This document shows, piece after piece, positions 24,328 to 33,049 of a DNA stretch of 58,054 nucleotides (position 1 is its first letter; every line of letters begins with the position of its first letter). The stretch is from Bacillota bacterium (GTDB taxonomy: Bacteria; Bacillota_I; Bacilli_A; RF39; UBA660): assembly GCA_015059425.1 (NCBI GenBank), contig SVAM01000010.1, positions 1-58,054 on the forward strand. The letters are read 5' to 3'. Under the pieces are notes generated by a model. The model was not told where the DNA came from. It worked only from the letters and a program-made list of their open reading frames with translations, and searched no databases. Both the position numbers and the translations under genes were made by a program.

Positions 24328-26991
24328 ATGAGCATAGAAGAAGTATTAAAACTATTTTATAATAACAAAATTACTTTAAATGAATTAATTAATTATTTAA
24401 AACCGATTATAAATAAAATTATAGATAAATATCCTTTAATTAATTTTGAAGAATATGATTATTTATTTATAGAAACATTAAATATATGTTTGAATAATTA
24501 TAATGAAAATGAAGATTTTGTTAAATATTATTATAACAACTTAAACCAGATTTTTAAAAAAATAAATAGAGAAAAAAATAGTAATGATGAATTGTTAACT
24601 AAAGATGAATTTAAAATGTTATTTTATAAATATAAAAATGGCAATATAAAAGCTAGAGATGAAATAATAATACGAAATCATAGATTGATTTCATCTATAG
24701 CTGGAGCTTATCTATCTAAATGTAGTTTATTTACATATGATGATTTATTTCAAGAAGGGGTAATTGGGGTAATAAAAGCATTAGAGAAATTTGATTTTAA
24801 TATAGGTGATAATTTTTCTACATATGTTGTATGGCACATTAGAGCTCAAATAGAAAGAAGTATTTTATATAATGATAAAGCAATTAAAATACCTTTGAAA
24901 ATTGTTTGGAAAATGAAAAACTTAGAGGAAGCAAAACAAAAATTAAAAAGCAAATTAAATAGAGAAGCAACTATTGAAGAGCTTGCTGAGAACTTAGGTG
25001 TAACTGAAGAAGAAATAATATACTACATGTTAATTAGACAACAACCTATGTCTTTAAATGTTAAAACAGATGACGATGATGAATTAGAATTAATAAATGC
25101 TATTAAAAGTGATTATAATTTAGAAGAAAAAGTAATATCAAATAATATCTCTATGTCAAATAAATTAAGTTGTCTAACTGAAAGAGAACAATTAATAATG
25201 AAAATGATTATTGGTATAGAAGATAATAGAAGATATACTTTAGAAGAAATTGGCGCATGTTTAAATATGTCAAAGCAAGCTGTTGAAACAATTAAAAAGA
25301 AAGCTATAGTTAAACTACTTCAATTAGGGTTAGATGAAGAAAATTTAGAACCTGTAAAACTTTCTACTGCTTTAATAAAAGTTAAATTTAATGATTATTT
25401 TTTAGGAATAAAAACTAAAGATTTAATAAACTATGTTTATGAATTACCTGAAAATTATCAAAATATAATATGGGAATATTATAATGATAATTTTTATTTA
25501 ATTTCTCCAAAACCGTTTAAAAAAGAAATGTTTGAATTTATAATACCATATTTGTTTAATACAATTTATGTAATAGATAAAAATAAAAATATTAATAATT
25601 TTATGAATGTCTTCTTAAATATAGATAGAAAAACTTTGTTAAAAAAAGTAGAAAAAATGGCATTAATCTTGAAAAGATATGGAAGTAACTTAAATGAAAT
25701 AAATGTTTTAACTATAGATGAATTAAAAAAACTATATTATAAAGATTTACCTAACTTATATAATTTTTATTTAGATAATAGAATTAGCGAAAATATGTAT
25801 AGCATACCCTTAAAAGTGAAATATACTTCTTTAGAATTTACTGAATTAGTACAATGTATTAAAAAATTAACTAAACAAGAACAAGCTGTAATTTATTCTA
25901 TATATGGTAACGCACTAAATGAGTATAATAAAAGTAATTTAAATATTGAAATTACAAACAAATTATATGCAATTATTAAAGAATATACTATTAATAAACA
26001 AAAATTAGATATGTCAAAAAGCAATTCAGAAGTAACTATTATTTCTAAAAGAAAAACATTTTTAGAAAAATATAATAATTATGATTATATAACATTAATC
26101 GAATTGATTGAAATGTTAGATGAAAAAGATTTGTTATTTTATAGATATGGTTACAATTTAAGTGAGTTTAATGAAATTAATATGACGAATATGAAAAGGA
26201 TAGTTAAAGCATTAAATGATTTAGAAGATAAAATGCTAAAATTAAACAATAATGAATTAGTTTTAAAAAGAAGATCTTTATTAGAAATATTAGGTATAAC
26301 TAAAGAAAAGCTTTTAGATATCACTAGTGTTGAAGAACAAAGTATTTTATATTTAGTTTATGATCACGAATTTAATTTTTTAAAAGAATGCCCAAAAAAA
26401 TATATTAAAAAGTTTAATAGGGTAGTATTAAATATAAGTAAAAAGTTAAATTTAATGAGCAAAGAAAATAAAGTCAAAACTGCTATAAAAAAACAAGAAG
26501 TTAGAAGTATGACATTGAAAGAGAAATTTAATAAAATTGACCCATATATATTGCATTTATTTATAAAACACTTATATTATGACCAATCATATATTATATA
26601 TAAAGTAAGTGGCATAAATTTAAATGAATTTAATAAAGAGTATAATAATTTAAGCTTTTATTATAATACAGTAACTAAATTGAAAAAAATGATTAAAGGA
26701 CAAATAACAATTAAAAGCTTAAAGAAAAAACATACTATAAAAACTATTAAAGTTAATGATTCGGATTATTATACTTTAGCGAATGAAATAGATTCAATAT
26801 TTGATGATATACTTATAAGAGATTATATAATTTATGGTTTAATTGATGAAATATATGATGTAAATTATAATACTCAAGAAATAGCTTTTATGTTTGAAAT
26901 GAATATTAACGATGTAGAAAATATATATAATAATGTAAAAAACATTACAAATAGCAATAAAATATCTTTATCTCGAAATAGGAAAATTTGA
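24328..26991 (+). CDS. Giant sigma-70-like protein with long C-terminal repeat extension (copy 1)
   Basis: 887 aa, about two to three times a normal sigma factor. Residues 1-90: helical N-domain (MSIEEVLKLFYNNKITLNEL). ~95-180: sigma region 2 (RNHRLISSIAGAYL, TYDDLFQEGVIGVIKALEKF, STYVVWHIRAQIERSI). ~185-245: region 3 (KLNREATIEELAENLGVTEE). ~280-340: region 4 (LTEREQLIMKMIIG ... YTLEEIGACLNMSKQAVETI). Residues ~350-887 are a low-complexity-free helical extension with repeated words such as LTKQEQAVIYSIYGNALNEYN, LDEKDLLFYRYGYNLSEFNE and ILKRYGSNLNEINVL, reminiscent of degenerate region-4 helices. It has a paralogue immediately downstream. Probably DNA/RNA-polymerase interacting; promoter specificity and the role of the tail are unknown. 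Confidence 0.8.
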   Translation: MSIEEVLKLFYNNKITLNELINYLKPIINKIIDKYPLINFEEYDYLFIETLNICLNNYNENEDFVKYYYNNLNQIFKKINREKNSNDELLTKDEFKMLFYKYKNGNIKARDEIIIRNHRLISSIAGAYLSKCSLFTYDDLFQEGVIGVIKALEKFDFNIGDNFSTYVVWHIRAQIERSILYNDKAIKIPLKIVWKMKNLEEAKQKLKSKLNREATIEELAENLGVTEEEIIYYMLIRQQPMSLNVKTDDDDELELINAIKSDYNLEEKVISNNISMSNKLSCLTEREQLIMKMIIGIEDNRRYTLEEIGACLNMSKQAVETIKKKAIVKLLQLGLDEENLEPVKLSTALIKVKFNDYFLGIKTKDLINYVYELPENYQNIIWEYYNDNFYLISPKPFKKEMFEFIIPYLFNTIYVIDKNKNINNFMNVFLNIDRKTLLKKVEKMALILKRYGSNLNEINVLTIDELKKLYYKDLPNLYNFYLDNRISENMYSIPLKVKYTSLEFTELVQCIKKLTKQEQAVIYSIYGNALNEYNKSNLNIEITNKLYAIIKEYTINKQKLDMSKSNSEVTIISKRKTFLEKYNNYDYITLIELIEMLDEKDLLFYRYGYNLSEFNEINMTNMKRIVKALNDLEDKMLKLNNNELVLKRRSLLEILGITKEKLLDITSVEEQSILYLVYDHEFNFLKECPKKYIKKFNRVVLNISKKLNLMSKENKVKTAIKKQEVRSMTLKEKFNKIDPYILHLFIKHLYYDQSYIIYKVSGINLNEFNKEYNNLSFYYNTVTKLKKMIKGQITIKSLKKKHTIKTIKVNDSDYYTLANEIDSIFDDILIRDYIIYGLIDEIYDVNYNTQEIAFMFEMNINDVENIYNNVKNITNSNKISLSRNRKI

Positions 26992-27004
26992 CAATAAAGA
27001 AAAA

Positions 27005-27029
27005 ATCGGTTATTATAACTAACCGGTGG
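27005..27029 (+). promoter_or_regulatory. Hairpin covering the ribosome binding site of the second sigma-like gene
   Basis: Stem 27005-27012 / 27020-27027 (ATCGGTTA with TAACCGGT, one G-U pair), 7-nt loop, no U tract. GGTGG at 27025-27029, the ribosome binding site for ATG 27036, is partly inside the stem. Confidence 0.55.
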
Positions 27030-27035
27030 TTAACT

Positions 27036-29597
27036 ATGTGTATTGAAGAAATACTAGAAAAATATTATAAAAATGAACTAAATACTAGAAAAGTATTGGA
27101 ATTTTTAGAATTAAAAACTAAAATAAAAAAAAGATTTCCTTTAATTGATTATGATTTATACAAAGAATTATTAGAATATATATTAAAGAAATGCTTGGAT
27201 AATTATGACTTTAAAGAAGATTTTATTAAATACATTTTTAAAGAAATAGATATAGTATTATTAGAGGCTAACAGGCAAGAAGAATTAAAAGTTGCTAATA
27301 ATTATCTTTTAAATGTGTTTATATATGATACAAAAGAAGTTAAAATAATTATAAAAGAAATAAATGATTTTATAACATTTTTGATGTGTAATAATATAGT
27401 TGTTAATAGTGCCTTCTTAGAAAGTTTATTTATAGAAAATAAAAATATATTTAACTCTATTAAAGATATATTTCAAAAAAATAATATTACTTTAGATTAT
27501 ATAAACAAAATAAGTAGTGATGATAATGTATTAAATTTTTATGAAATTATTTTTGATTTATTAAATTTGAATTCTGATTATGATTATGAAGAAAGTTCAT
27601 TAAAAACTAAAAATATTTTGAAACATGATCTTTCTACTAAAGAAGAAATTGAAGAGTTATTCAAAAGATATCAAGATGGGGATTTAGATGCAAGACAAGA
27701 AATTTTGTCTAAAAATTATAGATTAGTTGGAGATATTGCAAATAAATTCTATTATAAATTACATTCTTTTACATATGATGATTTATTTCAAGAAGGTATT
27801 AGAGGTTTAATAAAAGCTGCTGAAAAATTTGATAGTAATAAAGGATATAGATTTACTACTTATGCAACATTTTGGATTGCAGAATACATTCGTAGATCTA
27901 TAATAAATTATGATAAAATGATAAGAATTTCAGAAAAATCTAGTAACATGGGTAAAGAAATAAGTGAGACTAAAAGAATTTTAGAAACAGAGTTAGGTAG
28001 AGAAGCTACTATTGAAGAAATAGCTAAAGAATTAAATACAGATAGTAATACAATACTTAATTATATGAATATATCATATGGAGTAGAGTCTTTAAATCAA
28101 CCAGTAATTAATGAAGATTATGATGAATTAGAAAAAATTATACCAAGCGATTATGATTTAGAAAATGAAATTATTATAACTGATAGAGATAGAATAGTTT
28201 ATGAAACTATAAAAACATTAACGGAAAGAGAACAACAAGTAATTTTAATGCGTGCCGGAATTGGTTATAATAGAAGTTATACTTTAGAAGAAATAAGTAA
28301 AATATTTGATTTATCTCACGAAAGAATAAGACAATTAGAATTTGAAATAGGGGTTAAATTAAATAGAAAAGGTTTATTGAATTATGATACTAATGGCTAT
28401 AAATTATCTATCAATACAAAAAAATTAAAATTGAATGATTATTTTTTAGGGATATCTACAGTAAAATTAATTAGAGTTATTAATACTATACCAGAAGAAT
28501 ATCGTAAAATAATAAATCATTATTATAATGGAAATTTACAATTAATAGAATTATATAAAATAAATGATATTTTTTATGAAGAAGTAATCCCGTTTATATT
28601 TAATATTTTATATGAACAAACGCCAACTGGTAAAATTAATCCTTTAATAAACCATTTTTCAGGTATAGATTTAAAAACATTACAGTCTTATATTAACGAA
28701 TATAAACTTAGTTTGATTTATAAAAGATATGGTGAAAATTTAAATGAACTTAAACCATTATCTAAGAGGGAATATAAAAAATTATACACTAAAGAAATTC
28801 CTTATTTATATAACTATTATATGATTAAGAAAAAATCTTCTATAGCATTTAATGTACCTTTAAAAGCAAAATATAACTATTTAAGTTTAAATGAGCTTAA
28901 TGATTGTATTAATGAATTAAAAGAAAAAGATAGAAATATTGTATATAAAATATATGGAGAACAATTAGACTTGTTTAATTATGAATATTATAACAAAAAA
29001 GTAATAGATGCATTAGATTCAAAAATATCTAAATATTTAGATTGTAAAAAAAGAAATAACTATCGTCAAAAATCTAATGGTAAAGTAATAATAGTTAGTA
29101 AAGCTAAAAGTTTTAGAGAAAAGTATCCTCAATATGATGTTACTATATTAAAAGATATAATAAATAACATGCCTAAATATAAAAATATCATATATTTAAG
29201 ATATGGTGAGTTTTTAAATGAACAAAATGAAATTAATGTATATGATCGTAAATTATTATTAGAAGGTTTAAAATCATTTGAAGAAAACTTAGGGAAATTT
29301 AAGAATAATGAATTATTATTGAAAAGATCAAGTTTATTAGAAATATATTATATGTTTACTAAAGATGAATTAAAAGGATATATAGAAATATTAGATTTAG
29401 AAAGTCAAAAAATAATATATGATGTATACAGTCTAAATTTAAATAAAACAAATTATTGTTTATATGAAGATTTAGAGAAATTTAATAAAGCTATGATAAA
29501 GTTGAATAGTATATTAATGCCTATTATAAATAAATTAAATGAACAAGAAAAACAACAAGCAATGACGCTAAAAAGAATAAAACCAATAACTTATTAA
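27036..29597 (+). CDS. Giant sigma-70-like protein with long C-terminal repeat extension (copy 2)
   Basis: 853 aa from ATG 27036, chosen because GGTGG precedes it and MCIEEILEKYYKNELN then lines up with the start of copy 1. An extra helical block (~95-200) separates the N-domain from region 2 (~215-295: NYRLVGDIANKFYYKL, TYDDLFQEGIRGLIKAAEKF, TTYATFWIAEYIRRSI). Region 3 at ~300-355 (LGREATIEEIAKELNT), region 4 at ~395-450 (LTEREQQVILMRAGIGYNRS ... LEEISKIFDLSHERIRQLE) is closer to consensus than in copy 1. The tail (~455-853) repeats KRYGENLNELKPL, LKEKDRNIVYKIYGEQLDLF and MPKYKNIIYLRYGEFLNEQN. A tandem duplication that has diverged strongly; probably co-transcribed with copy 1. Confidence 0.8.
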   Translation: MCIEEILEKYYKNELNTRKVLEFLELKTKIKKRFPLIDYDLYKELLEYILKKCLDNYDFKEDFIKYIFKEIDIVLLEANRQEELKVANNYLLNVFIYDTKEVKIIIKEINDFITFLMCNNIVVNSAFLESLFIENKNIFNSIKDIFQKNNITLDYINKISSDDNVLNFYEIIFDLLNLNSDYDYEESSLKTKNILKHDLSTKEEIEELFKRYQDGDLDARQEILSKNYRLVGDIANKFYYKLHSFTYDDLFQEGIRGLIKAAEKFDSNKGYRFTTYATFWIAEYIRRSIINYDKMIRISEKSSNMGKEISETKRILETELGREATIEEIAKELNTDSNTILNYMNISYGVESLNQPVINEDYDELEKIIPSDYDLENEIIITDRDRIVYETIKTLTEREQQVILMRAGIGYNRSYTLEEISKIFDLSHERIRQLEFEIGVKLNRKGLLNYDTNGYKLSINTKKLKLNDYFLGISTVKLIRVINTIPEEYRKIINHYYNGNLQLIELYKINDIFYEEVIPFIFNILYEQTPTGKINPLINHFSGIDLKTLQSYINEYKLSLIYKRYGENLNELKPLSKREYKKLYTKEIPYLYNYYMIKKKSSIAFNVPLKAKYNYLSLNELNDCINELKEKDRNIVYKIYGEQLDLFNYEYYNKKVIDALDSKISKYLDCKKRNNYRQKSNGKVIIVSKAKSFREKYPQYDVTILKDIINNMPKYKNIIYLRYGEFLNEQNEINVYDRKLLLEGLKSFEENLGKFKNNELLLKRSSLLEIYYMFTKDELKGYIEILDLESQKIIYDVYSLNLNKTNYCLYEDLEKFNKAMIKLNSILMPIINKLNEQEKQQAMTLKRIKPITY

Positions 29598-29612
29598 TTA
29601 TTGGTTTTTTCT
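29579..29612 (+). terminator. Intrinsic terminator after sigma-like pair
   Basis: AACCAATAA / TTATTGGTT stem spanning the stop codon, followed by TTTT. Confidence 0.8.
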
Positions 29613-29656
29613 AGATTTTATAATACAAATTTGGTACAATTATAATGGTGATAAAA

Positions 29657-30583
29657 ATGATTAACGTAATATTTATGGGTACACCAGATTTTGCTGTACC
29701 TATTCTTGAAAAATTAATAAAACATACTAATGTTATAATGGTAGTTACTCAACCAGATCGTTATGTGGGTAGAAAAAAAGAATTAACATATTCTCCTATT
29801 AAAAATAAAGCTTTAGAAAATAATATTCCAGTATTTCAACCCGATAAAATAAGAACTGATTATGAAGAAATAAAAAAATATAACCCTGATTTAATAGTTA
29901 CATGTGCTTATGGTCAGATAGTGCCTAAAGAAGTTTTAAATATACCAAGACTTGGATGTATTAATGTGCATGCATCTATTTTACCTAAATACCGAGGTGG
30001 GGCACCAATTCATTATGCGGTTATTAATGGTGAAGAAGAAACTGGTATTACAATCATGTATATGGACGAAGGAATGGATACTGGAGATATTATCAAAATA
30101 GAAAAAATTAAAATAGAAAATAATGATACAGTTGAAACTATGCATGATAAGTTAAGCGTTCTAGGTGCTAATTTATTAGAAAAAGTATTACCTGATATAA
30201 TAAACGGAACTAATAATAGAATTAAACAAAATGATGAAGAAGCAACATATGCACCAACTATAAAAAGAGAAGATGAACATTTAGATTTTAGTGAATGTGC
30301 AATAAAAGTGTATAACAAAGTACGTGGTTTAAATTCATGGCCTTTAGCTAACATGATATTAGATAATGAAGAAATAAAAGTTATTGAAGGATATATTGGA
30401 GAAGAAACAAATGAATTACCTGGTAAAATTGTTAATATTTTAAAAGATGCAATTGGTGTAGCTTGTAAAGATAAAATGTTTTATATAACTAAAATAAAAC
30501 CTTTTGGCAAGAAAAGTATGTTAGTAAAAGATTATTTAAATGGTATAAATAAAGAAGATTTATTAAAAAGAAAAATTAAGTAG
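29657..30583 (+). CDS. fmt: Methionyl-tRNA formyltransferase
   Basis: 308 aa from ATG 29657 with GGTGAT ahead of it. Landmarks: VIFMGTPDFAVPILEKL at the N-terminus, the Asn-His-Asp catalytic set in INVHASILPKYRGGAPIHYA and MDEGMDTGDI, and a C-terminal OB-like domain from ~205 with VRGLNSWPLA. It formylates initiator Met-tRNA using 10-formyl-THF. It opens the housekeeping operon fmt-(unknown)-rlmN-prpC-prkC-rsgA-rpe; the usual preceding def/priA genes are absent here. Confidence 0.97.
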   Translation: MINVIFMGTPDFAVPILEKLIKHTNVIMVVTQPDRYVGRKKELTYSPIKNKALENNIPVFQPDKIRTDYEEIKKYNPDLIVTCAYGQIVPKEVLNIPRLGCINVHASILPKYRGGAPIHYAVINGEEETGITIMYMDEGMDTGDIIKIEKIKIENNDTVETMHDKLSVLGANLLEKVLPDIINGTNNRIKQNDEEATYAPTIKREDEHLDFSECAIKVYNKVRGLNSWPLANMILDNEEIKVIEGYIGEETNELPGKIVNILKDAIGVACKDKMFYITKIKPFGKKSMLVKDYLNGINKEDLLKRKIK

Positions 30584-30590
30584 GTGTTTT

Positions 30591-31280
30591 ATGAGTAAAA
30601 ATAAAATGAAAAAGGAAAGTAAATTAAAGAAAAAAATAAGAGAAATGAAAGAAACTACTAAAGGTAAAGCAATATTAAAGCTAATTGGCTGGGGGATATT
30701 TTTCTTTGTTTTATTTATATTTTTAGTAATTAGTTCAATAGTCTCTGTAGAATCTAATAATTTGAATGATAATAAAGAACCTGAGGTGAATGTAAACGAA
30801 AGCTTTGATGAAAAAAAGGTTATCAAAGAATTACGCGATAATTTATTAAATAGTAATTATGATTATAATTTTGAAATAATAGATGACGCAGAAAAGTATG
30901 TTTTTGAGGGTAATAAAAATAATACTATAAATCAAGGTTATAAAACAACTAAAGATGGTATAGTTAAATATTACATCCAAGATGGAATTATTTATGAATT
31001 ATTAAATGGTGAAAAAGTTCTTAATGAAAATTTGTTAGATGAAAATGAAAAAAACTATATTAATGTAGAATATTTTTTAAATCTTATTGATATATCAAAA
31101 CTAAATAATATTCCTTGTAATTGCTTATATGATATATATAATTATAAAGATGATTTAATTAATTGTACGATTTATTTTGCTAAATTTTTAGAAGAGGCAG
31201 ATAATTCCATAACTAATATAACTATTACAAGTGAAAATTATTCTTATACTTTAACTTTTAGAAATGTGGGTAGTAATTAA
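30591..31280 (+). CDS. Uncharacterised single-span membrane protein
   Basis: 229 aa. A highly basic Lys-rich head (~1-28), one membrane helix (~32-52, GWGIFFFVLFIFLVIS), then an acidic extracytoplasmic domain with two close cysteines (IPCNCLYD) and a third (LINCTIYF). No family recognised. It occupies the place between fmt and rlmN where rsmB (sun) is often found, seven bases after fmt and overlapping rlmN's start by one base, so it is part of the operon. Confidence 0.65.
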   Translation: MSKNKMKKESKLKKKIREMKETTKGKAILKLIGWGIFFFVLFIFLVISSIVSVESNNLNDNKEPEVNVNESFDEKKVIKELRDNLLNSNYDYNFEIIDDAEKYVFEGNKNNTINQGYKTTKDGIVKYYIQDGIIYELLNGEKVLNENLLDENEKNYINVEYFLNLIDISKLNNIPCNCLYDIYNYKDDLINCTIYFAKFLEEADNSITNITITSENYSYTLTFRNVGSN

Positions 31281-32299
31281 TGAAACAAAATTTATTTAGT
31301 ATTACTCGTGAAGAGTTAGAAAATTATTTTTTATCTATAGGTGAAAAAAAGTTTAAAGCATTGCAAGTATATGAATGGCTGTATCAAAAAAGAGAATTTG
31401 ATATAAATAATTTTTCAAATATAAAAAAAGAAATAAGAGATAAATTATTAAATGATTTTAATACAAGCTTTATAAAAATAGAAAAGAAACAAGAAGATGA
31501 ATTAGTTAAGAAGTATTTATTTAGATTAGTAGATAACAATTTTATTGAAGCGGTAGTTATGTATCATGATTATGGTATTTCTGTGTGTGTTTCTAGCCAA
31601 GTTGGCTGTAATATGGGTTGTAAGTTTTGCGAATCTGGGCGTCAAAAAAAAGTTAGAAATTTAAATACTTATGAAATAGTTGAGCAAATACTTGTAATTG
31701 AACAAGATTTAAATGTTAGAATTAGTAGTGTAGTTATAATGGGTATTGGAGAACCTTTAGATAATTATGATAATATAATTAATTTTATTAAAATAATTAA
31801 TGATCCAAAAGGTATTGCAATAGGAGCTCGTCATATTACTTTATCTACTTGTGGATTGGTTCCTAAAATTTATGAGTTATCAAAATTATCATTGCAAATT
31901 AATTTAGCAATATCTTTTCATGCTCCAACTAATGAAATAAGAAATAAGATAATGCCTGTAAATAAAGTGTATAGTTTAGATGAATTAGTTCCAGCAATTA
32001 AAGACTATTTGGAAGTTACGAGTAGACGAGTAACTATAGAATATGTTATGCTAGATAGTGTAAACGATAGTAAAGAGTGTGCTTTAGAATTAGCAAAATT
32101 ATTTAAAGGTGTTAATGTTTATATAAATTTAATTCCTTATAATGAAACTAATCATTTAGATTTTAAAAGAAGCAGTAAAAATAAGATAATGGCTTTTTAT
32201 GATACGTTGAAAAAAGAAGGCATAAATTGTACTATAAGACGTGAATTTGGTTCAAAAATAGATGCGGCTTGTGGACAATTAAGAGGGAAAGTGAATTAA
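31280..32299 (+). CDS. rlmN: 23S rRNA (adenine-2503-C2)-methyltransferase, radical SAM
   Basis: 339 aa. The radical-SAM 4Fe-4S motif CxxxCxxC is visible in GCNMGCKFCESG (~110-120). Further landmarks are VVIMGIGEPLDNYDN, HITLSTCGLVPKI and LAISFHAPTNE, and the C-terminal catalytic cysteine in DAACGQLRG. It methylates A2503 of 23S rRNA (and A37 of some tRNAs in the family). The start overlaps the previous stop codon by one base; prpC follows without a gap. Confidence 0.96.
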   Translation: MKQNLFSITREELENYFLSIGEKKFKALQVYEWLYQKREFDINNFSNIKKEIRDKLLNDFNTSFIKIEKKQEDELVKKYLFRLVDNNFIEAVVMYHDYGISVCVSSQVGCNMGCKFCESGRQKKVRNLNTYEIVEQILVIEQDLNVRISSVVIMGIGEPLDNYDNIINFIKIINDPKGIAIGARHITLSTCGLVPKIYELSKLSLQINLAISFHAPTNEIRNKIMPVNKVYSLDELVPAIKDYLEVTSRRVTIEYVMLDSVNDSKECALELAKLFKGVNVYINLIPYNETNHLDFKRSSKNKIMAFYDTLKKEGINCTIRREFGSKIDAACGQLRGKVN

Positions 32300-33049
32300 A
32301 TGAAATCATTTTATTTAACTGATACGGGTAAAGTAAGAACTCATAATGAAGATTCTGTTACAATACTTAAAAATGCTAATAATGAGTATTTAATGATAGT
32401 ATGTGATGGAATGGGTGGACATAGAAAAGGTGAAGTAGCATCTTCTATGGCTATTAGAGCACTAGGTACAAGATTTAATAAAATATCAAGTATTGGTTCT
32501 AAATTAGATGCAGTTAATTGGTTAAATGATAGTATTAGTGAAATAAATAAAAATATATTGGAGTATGCAAATAGTAATGAAGATTCTATTGGTATGGGAA
32601 CCACTATAGTGGTAGCTTTACTTACTCATGATTATTTAATATTTGGTAATATTGGTGATTCATCAGGCTATGTTTTAAAAAATGGAGTATTACATAAAGT
32701 AACAAAAGATCATACATTAGTAAATTTACTTGTACAAGCGGGTAATTTAACTGAAGAAGAAGCTAAATTTCATCCTAAGAAAAATGTTTTAATGAAAGCT
32801 TTAGGAGCTGCAGAAAAATGTGAATTAGATATATTTGATGTAGATATGACTATTGATGGAATCTTATTATGTAGTGATGGTTTAACTAATATGTTAACTA
32901 ATGAACAAATAGAAAAAGTATTAATTGAAGAAGAAATAAATATTGAAGAAAAAGTAAGTAAATTAATTAGAAAGTGCAATGCTAGGGGTGGCACTGATAA
33001 TATTTCCATCGCTTATTTAAGTATTAATGAAGGGAGTAATGGAAAATGA
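32300..33049 (+). CDS. prpC: PP2C-type protein serine/threonine phosphatase
   Basis: 249 aa. Metal-binding Asp residues appear in DTGKVRTHNEDS (~8-19), VCDGMGGHRKGEVAS (~34-48), ILLCSDGLTNML (~192-203) and GGTDNISIAY (~229-238), the standard PPM/PP2C order. GNIGDSSGYVL is also typical. It dephosphorylates targets of the kinase encoded next, whose start overlaps its stop codon. Together they form the Stp/PrkC signalling pair that controls cell-wall growth and, in spore formers, germination in response to muropeptides. Confidence 0.96.
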   Translation: MKSFYLTDTGKVRTHNEDSVTILKNANNEYLMIVCDGMGGHRKGEVASSMAIRALGTRFNKISSIGSKLDAVNWLNDSISEINKNILEYANSNEDSIGMGTTIVVALLTHDYLIFGNIGDSSGYVLKNGVLHKVTKDHTLVNLLVQAGNLTEEEAKFHPKKNVLMKALGAAEKCELDIFDVDMTIDGILLCSDGLTNMLTNEQIEKVLIEEEINIEEKVSKLIRKCNARGGTDNISIAYLSINEGSNGK

